Assembly (NCBI GenBank): GCA_963663975.2
Contig: CAXXRA010000001.1
Span: forward strand, 82,007 to 146,006
Reading direction: 5' to 3'
Origin: JANQRX01 sp963663975
Lineage (GTDB): Bacteria > Pseudomonadota > Alphaproteobacteria > Rhizobiales > Kaistiaceae
DNA: 64,000 bases
The notes beneath the pieces are model-generated. The model was not told the DNA's origin. It ran no database searches and saw nothing but the letters and a program-made list of their open reading frames with translations. Of the stretch, positions 9,134 to 17,111 are shown piece after piece. Made by a program: the position numbers and the translations under genes. Position 1 is the stretch's first letter. Every line of letters starts with the position of its first letter.

Positions 9134-9782
9134 CACGCCCGACCAACACCGGGTCCAGATCGCGGATCTGGTTCTACGCCTGCGCCAAGCCGGCATTGCC
9201 GATCAGAGGATTGTCTCGGCCATCGAAGGGATTCCGCGCGACCTGTTCGTCAGGCCCGATTATCGCAACCACGCCTATCTCGAGCGGGCGCTGCCCATCG
9301 ACTGTGGTCAGACCATCAGCGCGCCGGTGGTTGTCGGCATGATGACCGCCGCACTTGACGTGTCGGATCGTGACAAGGTGCTCGAGGTCGGCACCGGTAG
9401 CGGCTATCAGGCCGCGGTTTTGTCGAAGCTGGTGCGGCGCGTTTTCACCATCGAGCGTTTCCGCACGCTGGTGGCGTCGGCGGAATCACGGTTTCAGACT
9501 TTGCGGCTGTCGAACATCACCACGATGGTCGGCGACGGCACGCTGGGCTGGCCTCAGCAGGCGCCGTTCGACGCCATCGCGATCACCGCGGCCTGCGAAC
9601 AGGTGCCCGATGCGCTGCTCGAGCAGGTCCGGGTCGGCGGCGTCATCGTCGCGCCGGTCGGCCCGCTTGAAGGAGTTCAGCGGTTGATGCGCCTGGAACG
9701 CGGCGAGACCGGTTTCGACGAGACGGTGCTGGCCGATGTCCGTTTCGTCCCGCTGATTGCCGGAAAAGCGGCAGCACTCTAG
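9126..9782 (+). CDS. pcm: protein-L-isoaspartate O-methyltransferase
   Basis: PCMT, which uses S-adenosylmethionine to methylate isoaspartyl residues in aged proteins so they can return to aspartate. Seen: CGQTISAPVVVGMMTAALDV (family-specific region), the SAM-binding motif VLEVGTGSGYQAAVLSKLV at about residues 84-102, and DAIAITAACEQVPDALLEQV. Length (218 aa) is normal. It overlaps surE. The pair surE-pcm is followed by an NlpD-like lipoprotein, the order known from proteobacteria in which the block often leads to a stationary-phase sigma factor; no sigma factor is seen here. Confidence 0.95.
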   Translation: MIDTPDQHRVQIADLVLRLRQAGIADQRIVSAIEGIPRDLFVRPDYRNHAYLERALPIDCGQTISAPVVVGMMTAALDVSDRDKVLEVGTGSGYQAAVLSKLVRRVFTIERFRTLVASAESRFQTLRLSNITTMVGDGTLGWPQQAPFDAIAITAACEQVPDALLEQVRVGGVIVAPVGPLEGVQRLMRLERGETGFDETVLADVRFVPLIAGKAAAL

Positions 9783-9878
9783 GTCGCGCAGCGCAGACCA
9801 CCGCCGCTTAAGCGTTTGTCAACGTTACCGGCGTTTAATCACGCTCAGTGTTCAAGGAGCTGTGTGTGAGTTTGAGCG

Positions 9879-11240
9879 ATGGGTAACCGAGTAACCGCTT
9901 TCGGTTCGGGCACGCTGGGTCCGGCGACAATCATAGTCCTGCTGGCCGGGTTGAGCGCCGCTTGCAGCGACTCGATCCGTTTGAAAAAACCACTGTTTAC
10001 CGGATCGACCGAGAACCAGCGCGCCATCATCGACCACTCGGCGACCCAGCCAATGCCGCCGGCCCTGGCGGGCCAGGGCGAAGCGGTCAGTCGTGCTCCG
10101 CTGCCGCCGCCCCCTTTATTGGCCGCCAACACCGCGTCCCCGTCCGCTCCGGCCGACGGTCCCTTTGCCTGGACCGCCGTCGGCGGCAGGGTGATAACGG
10201 TGGGAGCCGGCGAGACGATCAACGATCTGGCGGTCAAATACGGCGTGCCGATCCAGCAGATCCTCAGCGCCAATCAATTGACGCGACCCTCGCAGGTCAC
10301 CGCCGGGCGCGTGATCGTCATCCCTCGCCGGGTCGCCATTTCGCCTGAATCGGTCGGCCGGCCGGCGCCGGCGCAGGCCCCTCAGCGGCTGTCCAGCGCG
10401 CCCGCGCCAGCCAGTGCTTCGCCAACCCCGGCCCGCATCGCAACCGCAGCTCCAGCGGCGCAATCGCGGAACGTTCACGTCGTCCAGCCGGGCGATACCC
10501 TCTACGGCATTGCGCTCCGCTACGGCGCTCGCGTCGACGATCTCGTCCGGCTCAACAACCTCGACTCGGCGGCTCATATCCGTGCAGGTCAGCAATTGGC
10601 GCTCACCGACGAGGCCCGTCCGAGTGCGGCCACCAGCGCGTTTGCGGCTGCAAAACCTGCCGCTTCACCGCAGACGGTGTCGTTGGCTGCCGCCGCCGCC
10701 AAACTGATCCCGACGTCCGCAGGCACAGGCCAGCCAGGCGCGACGGCTGCCACAACGCCGAAACTGCCGGCGGCACCGACAATACCGGTCAACGTCACCG
10801 GATCGACGCTGCAGACAGCCACCACGATCGACGGCGCCGCCGATCCCGGCTCGGCCGACGGAAAGTCGTTCCACTGGCCGGTTCGCGGTCGCATCATTTC
10901 GGGCTTCGGCACAAAATCCGGCGGAACCCGCAATGACGGCATCAATTTGGCTGTGCCGGAGGGCACCTCGGTCAAGGCGACCGAGGCCGGGACGGTGATC
11001 TACGCCGGCAACGAGCTGGAAGGCTATGGCAATCTGATCCTGATCCGTCACACCGACGGCTGGGTGTCCGCCTACGCCCACAACAAGCGGCTCAACGTGG
11101 CGCGGGGCGACGAGGTACGCCGCGGCCAGACCATCGCCAACGCCGGAATGTCTGGTTCGGTGTCGTCGCCGCAGGTTCACTTCGAACTGAGGCGGGGTGC
11201 CAAGCCCGTCAATCCGCTGGATTATCTCGCTGGGGCGTAA
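9879..11240 (+). CDS. LysM / LytM-domain lipoprotein, NlpD- or DipM-like
   Basis: A 453-aa envelope protein. The N-terminus is a lipoprotein signal with lipobox LSAAC at about residues 24-28. Two LysM repeats follow (VITVGAGETINDLAVKYG near 107 and VHVVQPGDTLYGIALRYG near 200), then a C-terminal LytM/M23 domain from about residue 328 (FHWPVRGRIISGFG). The zinc ligands of active M23 enzymes are missing: the first His is replaced in NDGINLA and the HLH pair reads QVH. This is the NlpD/EnvC pattern, so the protein probably activates a cell-wall amidase at division rather than cutting peptidoglycan itself. The motif YAGNELEGYGNLILIRH matches NlpD closely. An AGGAG motif is 20 bases upstream of ATG 9879, further than ideal. 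Confidence 0.88.
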   Translation: MGNRVTAFGSGTLGPATIIVLLAGLSAACSDSIRLKKPLFTGSTENQRAIIDHSATQPMPPALAGQGEAVSRAPLPPPPLLAANTASPSAPADGPFAWTAVGGRVITVGAGETINDLAVKYGVPIQQILSANQLTRPSQVTAGRVIVIPRRVAISPESVGRPAPAQAPQRLSSAPAPASASPTPARIATAAPAAQSRNVHVVQPGDTLYGIALRYGARVDDLVRLNNLDSAAHIRAGQQLALTDEARPSAATSAFAAAKPAASPQTVSLAAAAAKLIPTSAGTGQPGATAATTPKLPAAPTIPVNVTGSTLQTATTIDGAADPGSADGKSFHWPVRGRIISGFGTKSGGTRNDGINLAVPEGTSVKATEAGTVIYAGNELEGYGNLILIRHTDGWVSAYAHNKRLNVARGDEVRRGQTIANAGMSGSVSSPQVHFELRRGAKPVNPLDYLAGA

Positions 11241-11251
11241 CCGGTGGGGAC

Positions 11252-11289
11252 TTGATCAGAGGCCTGGCCTCAAAAAGGCATCTGATCAA
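11252..11289. terminator. possible bidirectional hairpin between convergent genes
   Basis: A 9-bp perfect stem (TTGATCAGA at 11252 and TCTGATCAA at 11281) encloses an inner AGGC/GCCT pairing and an A-run. It sits between the convergent NlpD-like gene and the DUF815 gene and overlaps the stop of the latter. No long T-tract is seen, so termination efficiency is uncertain. Confidence 0.45.
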
Positions 11290-12185
11290 TCAGGTCTGGC
11301 GGGGCGGCTGGTTTCACCAAGAACGACCCCAAGCCGTCCTGCCAGATCCTGAATGTACTGCCAGGCCACACGCCCGGAACGGGCGCCACGGGTGATCGAC
11401 CATTCCAGCGCGCCGGCCCGCAAGTCGTCGTCATCGACCCCGAGCTCATGATATTCGGCATAGCCGCGCACCATTTCGAGGTAGTCCTCCTGGCTGCAAT
11501 TGTGGAAGCCGAGCCACAGTCCGAAACGGTCTGAAAGCGATACGTTTTCCTCCACCGCCTCGTGCGGCGTGATCGCCGACGAGCGCTCGTTCTCGGCCAT
11601 GTCGCGCGGCAGCAAATGGCGACGGTTGGAGGTGGCATAGAACACCACATTGTCCGGCCGTCCCTCGATGCCGCCTTCCAATGCAGCCTTCAGGGATTTG
11701 TACGAGGTATCGCCCCCGTCGAACGCCAGATCGTCGCAGAAAATGACAAAACGATGCTCGCTGTCGCCGGCCAGCGCCATCAGATCGGGAAGGGTTTCGA
11801 TGTCCTCGCGATGGATCTCGAGCAATTTGAGGTGGCCCGGGTCGCGTGAACTGACCTCGTGATGGACCGCCTTGACCAGCGAACTCTTGCCCATGCCACG
11901 GGCGCCCCACAAAAGAACGTTGTTGGCGGGCAGACCGCGGGCAAACCGCTCGGTATTGGCGTGCAGAATATCGCGCAGATGATCGATCGCCCGCAGCAGC
12001 GAAAGATCCACGCGGTTGACCGCGGTCACCGGCAAGAGGCGGCGCTCGGCGGCCACCCACACGAAGGCGTCGGCGGCCGAAAAATCCGGCCGCGGCGGCG
12101 TCGCCGGAACCAGGCGTTCCAGCGCGTTGACCAGCTTCTCCAGTTGTCGCGTCACCTCGGTGAGGTCGACCTCGTTCACCCGCAT
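11286..12185 (-). CDS. DUF815-family AAA ATPase
   Basis: A 299-aa predicted ATPase of the DUF815 family. It has a Walker A motif LLWGARGMGKSSLVKAVHHE at about residues 91-110, a Walker B-like stretch RFVIFCDDLAFD, and sensor-like YATSNRRHLLPRDM. The family is found next to Sec or peptidoglycan genes in many Alphaproteobacteria, but the biochemical role is not established. It is read away from yajC, so the 179-base gap above it is a divergent promoter region. ATG at 12185 is the first plausible start and the N-terminus (MRVNEVDLTEVTRQLEKLVN) is helical. Confidence 0.85.
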   Translation of the reverse strand: MRVNEVDLTEVTRQLEKLVNALERLVPATPPRPDFSAADAFVWVAAERRLLPVTAVNRVDLSLLRAIDHLRDILHANTERFARGLPANNVLLWGARGMGKSSLVKAVHHEVSSRDPGHLKLLEIHREDIETLPDLMALAGDSEHRFVIFCDDLAFDGGDTSYKSLKAALEGGIEGRPDNVVFYATSNRRHLLPRDMAENERSSAITPHEAVEENVSLSDRFGLWLGFHNCSQEDYLEMVRGYAEYHELGVDDDDLRAGALEWSITRGARSGRVAWQYIQDLAGRLGVVLGETSRPARPD

Positions 12186-12364
12186 TCCTCACATTGTGAC
12201 CGTTTGGCGCGGGGAGCCCTAGCATGGCGCGAAATGCTGCGCTATGTCGCAGCTCGCGCCGGGGCCGTCGCGACCCTATATCCGTTTGCATTGACAATCA
12301 GCACCGCTATAGTCCGCGCCGTTTTCGCCGGAAATCCGCCGCAATGACCATTGGAGCGACTTGA

Positions 12365-12697
12365 ATGTTCATCACCGAGGCCTTTGCCCAGACCGGCGGC
12401 GCCGGCGGATCGGGCGCCTTTTTTCAGTTTCTCCCGATCATCCTGATTTTCGTGATCATGTATTTCCTGATTCTGCGCCCTCAGCGCATGAAGGCCAAAC
12501 AGCATCAGGAGATGATCGCCAATGTCCGGCGCGGCGACACCGTCGTCACAAGTGGCGGGCTGATCGGCAAAGTGACCAAGGTTGAAGAGAGCGAACTCCA
12601 GGTTGAGTTTGGTGGGGGCTTGAAGGTCAAGGTCGTGCGCTCGATGCTGGCCCAGGTTCGCGCCAAGGGCGAACCAGCCAGCGACGCGGCCGAATGA
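12365..12697 (+). CDS. yajC: preprotein translocase subunit YajC
   Basis: YajC, a small single-span inner-membrane protein of the SecDF-YajC auxiliary complex. One helix (FFQFLPIILIFVIMYFLILR) is followed by PQRMKAKQHQEMIANVRRGD and the conserved VVTSGGLIGKVTKV fold. Length (110 aa) is normal. It heads the yajC-secD-secF operon, but a MITE-like repeat now separates it from secD. Confidence 0.95.
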   Translation: MFITEAFAQTGGAGGSGAFFQFLPIILIFVIMYFLILRPQRMKAKQHQEMIANVRRGDTVVTSGGLIGKVTKVEESELQVEFGGGLKVKVVRSMLAQVRAKGEPASDAAE

Positions 12698-12723
12698 AAC
12701 CGTTCACCCGGCGGGGATGATCC

Positions 12724-12857
12724 CTAGAGCCCTTTCGACCAACTCCGAGCCATTCTGACGGAGCGATTTTGTGACAAGATCAAGTCAAGGTTCGACGCCG
12801 GATCGCCTCGCCGATCGCGAAACGGAATTGACTCAGAGCTGGTCGAAAGGGCTCTAG
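12724..12857. repeat. CTAG-ended inverted-repeat element, copy A (short form)
   Basis: A 134-bp element filling most of the yajC-secD spacer. It begins CTAGAGCCCTTTCGACCAAC and ends with the near-perfect complement (GTCGAAAGGGCTCTAG), giving about 20-bp terminal inverted repeats that include CTAG at both ends. The interior shares the blocks GCCATTCTGACGGAGCGATT and GTGACAAGATCAAG with copies at 16314 and 17952. The last base is directly in front of the secD ATG. Compared with copy D it lacks an internal segment whose ends in D both read TTCGA, suggesting deletion by recombination between these short repeats. No coding capacity is seen, so it resembles a non-autonomous MITE. Confidence 0.88.
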
Positions 12858-14471
12858 ATGCTGCACATTGCTCGCTGGAAGGCCACACTCATTGCTCTAA
12901 CGATCGTGCTCGCATTCATCGCCACGATCCCCAACTTCTTCGCCGCTGGAACGGTAGCCTCGTGGCCCAATTGGCTGCCGAAGAGCCAGGTGGTGCTGGG
13001 GCTTGACCTGCAGGGTGGCGCCTACCTGCTCTATGAGATCGATCGCCAGGACTTCATGGAGCAGCGGCTGAGAACGCTGACCAGCGACGTCCGCAGCGCC
13101 ATGCTGGGAAGCGGCGACCGCATCGGCTACACCGGCCTCGGGCCGCAGGGACAGGGGGTCCAGCTCAGGGTTCGGGAACTCGACCGGCTGGATGAAGTCC
13201 GCCAACGGCTGGATGAGCTGCGCAACCCGATCGACTCCAGTCTGTTCAGCCGGGGTCGGATTTTCGAGTTCGATCTGGCGGTCACGGACGACGGCTTGGT
13301 GCGTCTGACCTTCACCGAGGAAGGTCTGGCGGAGCGCATACGGGGGATCGTCCAGCAGTCGATCGAGGTCATCGAGCGGCGCATCAATGAACTGGGCACC
13401 ACCGAACCCAGCATCCAGAGTCAGGGCGACGATCGCATTCTCGTCGAAGCGCCCGGGCTCGGCGATCCGGAGCGCTTGAAGGCGCTGGTCGGCCAGACCG
13501 CGCAACTGACGTTTCACCTGGTCGAGCAGTCGATTGCCGCCACCGATGTCGATCGGACCGCGCCGACGCCGGGAACCATCCGCTTCCCCTCGGCCGAAGA
13601 CCCTGGCCTCGTTTACGAGGTCGAAGATTCCCCGCTGATGACCGGCGAAGACCTGACCGACGCCAATCCCGCATTCTCGCAAAATAGCAATGAACCGGTC
13701 GTCAGCTTTCGCCTTTCGACCAGCGGCGCGCGCAAATTCGCCGATGTGACCCAGGCCAATGTCGGGCGACGTTTCGCCATCGTCCTCGACAGCGAAGTCG
13801 TTTCGGCGCCGGTGATCCGCGAACCGATCCTGGGCGGAGCCGGCCAGATCAGCGGCAGTTTCACCGTGGAATCGGCCAATGATCTGGCAATCCTGCTGCG
13901 CGCCGGCGCGCTTCCCGCCAAATTGACGATCGCCGAGGAGCGCACCGTCGGACCTGGCCTGGGCGCCGATTCCATTCGGGCAGGCCGCGCCGCAGCGATC
14001 ATCGGCACCATCGCGGTAGCGATCTACATGATTGCGACCTATGGATTTTTCGGCGTGATCGCCAATCTGGCGCTGCTCGTCAACCTCATCCTGGTGTTTG
14101 CCGTTATCACCATACTCGGCGCCACGCTCACCTTGCCGGGCATTGCCGGAATCGTGCTGACGGTCGGCATGGCGGTCGATTCGAACGTGCTGATCTATGA
14201 ACGAATACGGGAGGAGTTTAAGCGCGGCCGAACCGCGATCACGGCGATCGACGTCGGGTTCAAGCGCGCGCTTGGGACGATCGTCGATGCCAACATCACC
14301 ACGATGATCGCGGCGGTCACCCTGTTCATGCTCGGTACCGGCCCGATCAAGGGGTTCGCGGTCACAAACATGATCGGCATCGTCACCACCGTGTTCACCG
14401 CCTTCACCTTCACCCGTCTGCTGATCGCGACCTGGGTGGCGTGGCGGCGGCCGACCACCGTCGCGATCTAG
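12858..14471 (+). CDS. secD: protein translocase subunit SecD
   Basis: SecD, an RND-type membrane protein that uses the proton gradient to pull preproteins through SecYEG. It has the N-terminal helix (KATLIALTIVLAFIATIP), the signature GLDLQGGAYLLYEID, a large periplasmic domain, and the five C-terminal helices with VLTVGMAVDSNVLIYERIRE. Length (537 aa) is normal. The ATG directly follows CTAG, the end of repeat copy A. The only Shine-Dalgarno-like sequence (GAAAGGG, six bases before ATG) lies within the terminal inverted repeat, so the repeat seems to supply the ribosome binding site. Confidence 0.96.
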   Translation: MLHIARWKATLIALTIVLAFIATIPNFFAAGTVASWPNWLPKSQVVLGLDLQGGAYLLYEIDRQDFMEQRLRTLTSDVRSAMLGSGDRIGYTGLGPQGQGVQLRVRELDRLDEVRQRLDELRNPIDSSLFSRGRIFEFDLAVTDDGLVRLTFTEEGLAERIRGIVQQSIEVIERRINELGTTEPSIQSQGDDRILVEAPGLGDPERLKALVGQTAQLTFHLVEQSIAATDVDRTAPTPGTIRFPSAEDPGLVYEVEDSPLMTGEDLTDANPAFSQNSNEPVVSFRLSTSGARKFADVTQANVGRRFAIVLDSEVVSAPVIREPILGGAGQISGSFTVESANDLAILLRAGALPAKLTIAEERTVGPGLGADSIRAGRAAAIIGTIAVAIYMIATYGFFGVIANLALLVNLILVFAVITILGATLTLPGIAGIVLTVGMAVDSNVLIYERIREEFKRGRTAITAIDVGFKRALGTIVDANITTMIAAVTLFMLGTGPIKGFAVTNMIGIVTTVFTAFTFTRLLIATWVAWRRPTTVAI

Positions 14472-14489
14472 GCGAAAGGCCGCACGCAC

Positions 14490-15440
14490 ATGTTCAAGCT
14501 TCGCGTCGTTCCCGACAACACCAAGCTCCGTTTCATGCGGCTGCGCCGGTTCACCTTCCCGGTGACGAGCGCCCTGGTGGTGGCATCGGTGATCGGCTTT
14601 ATCTTTGTCGAGCCGGATTACGGCATCGATTTCCGCGGCGGCACGCTGATCGAAATGCGCCCGCTCGCCGACGACATCAGCGTCGGTTCGGTGCGCTCGA
14701 CCATCGGGCAGTTCAATCTTGGCGATGTCCAGGTTCAGGAGGTCACCGATCTGGTCGACGATACCTCGAACATTCTGGTCCGGATCGAGCTCCAGCCGGG
14801 CGGTGACGAGGCGCAGCAGGTCGCGGTCGGCCAGATTCGCGCGGGATTCGGCGATTCGGTGGAATTCCGGCGGGTCGAAACCGTGGGCCCACGCGTTTCC
14901 AGCGAGCTGGCCTCCAAAGGCACGATCGCCATGCTGGTGACCCTGTTTGCGGTGCTGGCCTATATCTGGCTGCGTTTCGAATGGCAGTTCGCGGTCGGCG
15001 CCGTGGTTGCCACCATCCACGACGTTCTGCTGACCCTGGGCTTCTTCGTCGTGGCCGGGCTGGAGTTCAACCTGGCCAGTATCGCCGCGATTCTGACGAT
15101 CGTCGGCTATTCGCTCAACGATACCGTCGTCGTCTACGACCGGATCCGGGAGAATTTGCGCAAGTTCAAGAAGATGCACATCACCGAACTGCTCGACAAT
15201 TCGATCAACGAGATGCTGGCCAGGACCGCCATGACATCGTTGACGACGCTGCTGGCCCTGGCGGCGCTCTATATTTTCGGCGGGACCGTCATCCGTTCGT
15301 TCATCGCGGCGATGATGTTCGGCGTGGTCGCCGGCACCTACTCGTCGGTGTTTATCGCGGCGCCGATTCTCATCTACTTCAAATTGCGTCCCGGCGATCT
15401 GTCGAAGGCGGACGAGACCCGGGCGGTCGACACCGTCTGA
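14490..15440 (+). CDS. secF: protein translocase subunit SecF
   Basis: SecF, partner of SecD in the Sec export motor. The N-terminal helix leads into FVEPDYGIDFRGGTLIEMRP, the family signature, and the membrane half carries ILTIVGYSLNDTVVVYDRIR. Length (316 aa) is normal. It starts 18 bases after secD, so the two are one transcription unit. The next gene in most relatives is the Mth938-domain protein, here displaced by an insertion sequence and a repeat element. Confidence 0.96.
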   Translation: MFKLRVVPDNTKLRFMRLRRFTFPVTSALVVASVIGFIFVEPDYGIDFRGGTLIEMRPLADDISVGSVRSTIGQFNLGDVQVQEVTDLVDDTSNILVRIELQPGGDEAQQVAVGQIRAGFGDSVEFRRVETVGPRVSSELASKGTIAMLVTLFAVLAYIWLRFEWQFAVGAVVATIHDVLLTLGFFVVAGLEFNLASIAAILTIVGYSLNDTVVVYDRIRENLRKFKKMHITELLDNSINEMLARTAMTSLTTLLALAALYIFGGTVIRSFIAAMMFGVVAGTYSSVFIAAPILIYFKLRPGDLSKADETRAVDTV

Positions 15441-15471
15441 TTGGCTTGTGAGCACCGATCCCAAGGGGCTA

Positions 15472-16314
15472 GGTGCTGTTGACAGTTAACGGTTTATTAA
15501 TGGCGGTTGTGATTCAAGCAAGACCTGGGTGTGGAGGAGGAACCGGTCATGCTTCGCAGGGAATTGACGGACGTTCAATGGGAACGGATATCGGATTTGG
15601 TACCCGGCAAGGCGTCGGATTGCGGATCCACGGGACGGGACAATCGTCTGTTCGTGGATGCGGTATTGTGGATTGCACGCACGAGTTCGCCATGGCGCGA
15701 CCTGCCGGACGCGTTCGGCAATTGGAACAGCGTGTACGTGCGCTTTTCCCGGTGGGCCAAACAAGGGGCATAGGAGAGTCTTTTCAAGGCCTTGGTGGAC
15801 GATCCGGACTTCGAATACCTGATCATCGATTCAACCATTGTGCGGGCACATCAACATGCGTCGGGCGCAAAAGGGGGACTCAAAATCAGGCCATCGGACG
15901 TTCGCGCGGCGGCTTGACGAGCAAGGTTCACATCGCTGTCGATGGGCTCGGCAATCCATTACGGTTCATCCTCACCGGCGGTCAGGTTGGCGATGTCACC
16001 CAGGCTGAAGAGTTGATCGCCGACGTGGCCGGCGCAAACCTCATCGCCGACACGGCCTATGATGCCGATCATCTCCGCGCTCGTCTCAACGATGCCGGAA
16101 TAGTGGCGGTGATTCCATCCAACCCGTCACGGGCGCAAGCCATCCCCTACGATGCCGAACTCTACAAAGAAAGACATCTCGTCGAATGTTACATAAACAA
16201 AATCAAACACTTCCGGCGCATCGCCACGCGCTATGAAAAAACCGCAACGGCCTACATGGCCATGCTGTTTCTTGTCGGTGCCATCATCTGGCTCCGATAA
16301 CTGTCAACAGGACC
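15472..16314 (+). mobile_element. IS5-family (IS427-like) insertion sequence
   Basis: A complete 843-bp element with terminal inverted repeats: left GGTGCTGTTGACAGTTAACG and right, read inward, GGTCCTGTTGACAGTTATCG. It is flanked by TA on both sides (left CTA, right TAG), as expected for IS427-type elements that target CTAG and duplicate TA. The right end lies exactly on the CTAG that starts repeat copy B, so it inserted into the terminus of that element. The transposase is inactive. Confidence 0.82.
15549..16300 (+). pseudogene. IS5-family transposase, interrupted
   Basis: The N-terminal part MLRRELTDVQWERISDLVPG ends at an in-frame TAG (15771-15773) after FSRWAKQGA, where relatives have a Trp. 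The same frame continues as ESLFKALVDDPDFEYLIIDS and THVRAHQH-like sequence, then a one-base loss near 15880 shifts to GTQNQAIGRSRGGLTSKVH, which runs to the normal end (AMLFLVGAIIWLR). The DDE residues are therefore split. Members of this group often use one programmed frameshift, but the extra TAG argues for inactivity. Confidence 0.8.
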
Positions 16315-16587
16315 TAGAGTCCTTTTTACCAACTCGGGGCCATTCTGACGGAGCGATTTTGTGACAAGATCAAGCGGAGGCTGGAAGGGCGTATCTGGAT
16401 ACGGTCGAGAGCCGAGGCGCAGGGATTGGTGCAAAATCGCCCGTCCCTTCGGGTTTCCGATTGGCGGACGCCCAACGCCGAACCGATCTCGACCGATGCG
16501 GGAGCATCGCCCATCGATCGTTTCGACGCCGGGTCGCCTCGCCAATCGAAAACAGAATTGACCCTGAGTTGGTAAAAGGGACTCTAG
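16314..16587. repeat. CTAG-ended inverted-repeat element, copy B (long form)
   Basis: A 274-bp copy with ends CTAGAGTCCTTTTTACCAAC and GTTGGTAAAAGGGACTCTAG, fully complementary apart from one or two bases. It carries the full interior, including the palindromes GTATCTGGATAC and CCCGTCCCTTCGGG. The left CTAG is shared with the inserted IS427-like element; the right end runs into the Mth938-domain gene and appears to provide its translation start region. Confidence 0.87.
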
Positions 16588-16961
16588 AAGTCCGCGAGGC
16601 GCATTTTCCCGGCCGTGCACCGATCGACGCCTATGGCGATAGTGGCTTTCGCTTCGCCCGCATGTCCCATCGCGGCTCGCTCCTGTGCGTGCCGAGCGGC
16701 ATCTACGCTTGGGCCGGGCCTGGCGGCAGCGCCCTCGAAGCCGCCGATCTCGACCGCGTGTTTGAAGAAGCGGATGACATCGACGTCCTGCTGATCGGCA
16801 CCGGAACCGATCTGGTGCCGGTCGGCGTCGCACTTCGCCGGCGCTGCAGCGATGCCGGCATGGTGATCGAGCCGATGTCGACCGGCGCCGCCGTCAGGAC
16901 GTTCAATGTGCTCCTGGCCGACCAGCGTCGCGTCGCGGCCGCCCTGGTGGCGGTGGACTGA
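16569..16961 (+). CDS. Mth938-domain (DUF498) protein
   Basis: A 130-aa protein of the Mth938/NDUFAF3 family, implicated in respiratory complex I assembly in related organisms. Recognisable motifs are REAHFPGRAPIDAYGDSGFR, RFARMSHRGSLLCVPSGIYA and LLIGTGTDLVPVG. Relatives lie between secF and an NDUFAF6-like gene, as here. No ATG precedes the conserved part. The closest in-frame initiator is TTG 16569, inside the right terminal repeat of element B, with a poor ribosome binding site; another TTG is at 16461. The original start was probably replaced by the element, so expression is uncertain. Confidence 0.72.
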   Translation: MVKGTLEVREAHFPGRAPIDAYGDSGFRFARMSHRGSLLCVPSGIYAWAGPGGSALEAADLDRVFEEADDIDVLLIGTGTDLVPVGVALRRRCSDAGMVIEPMSTGAAVRTFNVLLADQRRVAAALVAVD

Positions 16962-16977
16962 CGACGCGCCGGGCGCC

Positions 16978-17100
16978 CAGAGCGCTTTCAACTAGCTCTG
17001 AGCCATTCTGACGGCGCAAAATAGCCCGTCCCTTCGGGTTTCCGATCGGCGAGGCGATCGCGAAACAGAATTGACCCAGAGTTGGTCGAAAACGCTCTAG
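16978..17100. repeat. CTAG-ended inverted-repeat element, copy C (short form)
   Basis: A 123-bp copy in the spacer between the Mth938 gene and the next gene. The left end is AGAGCGCTTTCAACTAGCTC and the right end GTTGGTCGAAAACGCTCTAG. The interior keeps GAGCCATTCTGACGG, GCCCGTCCCTTCGGGTTTCC and CGCGAAACAGAATTGACCC but lacks other blocks of the long form. The left CTAG has changed to CCAG and the arms are more diverged than in copies A, B and D, so this may be an older insertion. Confidence 0.83.
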
Positions 17101-17111
17101 ATTCGGTGGTC

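Noticed and set aside
12291..12313. TTGACA and TATAGT as a yajC promoter
   Set aside because: The spacing is only 11 bases, too short for a sigma-70-type promoter.
12897..15464. An 855-codon minus-strand open frame opposite secD and secF
   Set aside because: Long antisense frames are expected in GC-rich coding DNA. The peptide is rich in Arg, Asp, Gln and His without any fold, while the plus strand encodes clear SecD and SecF.
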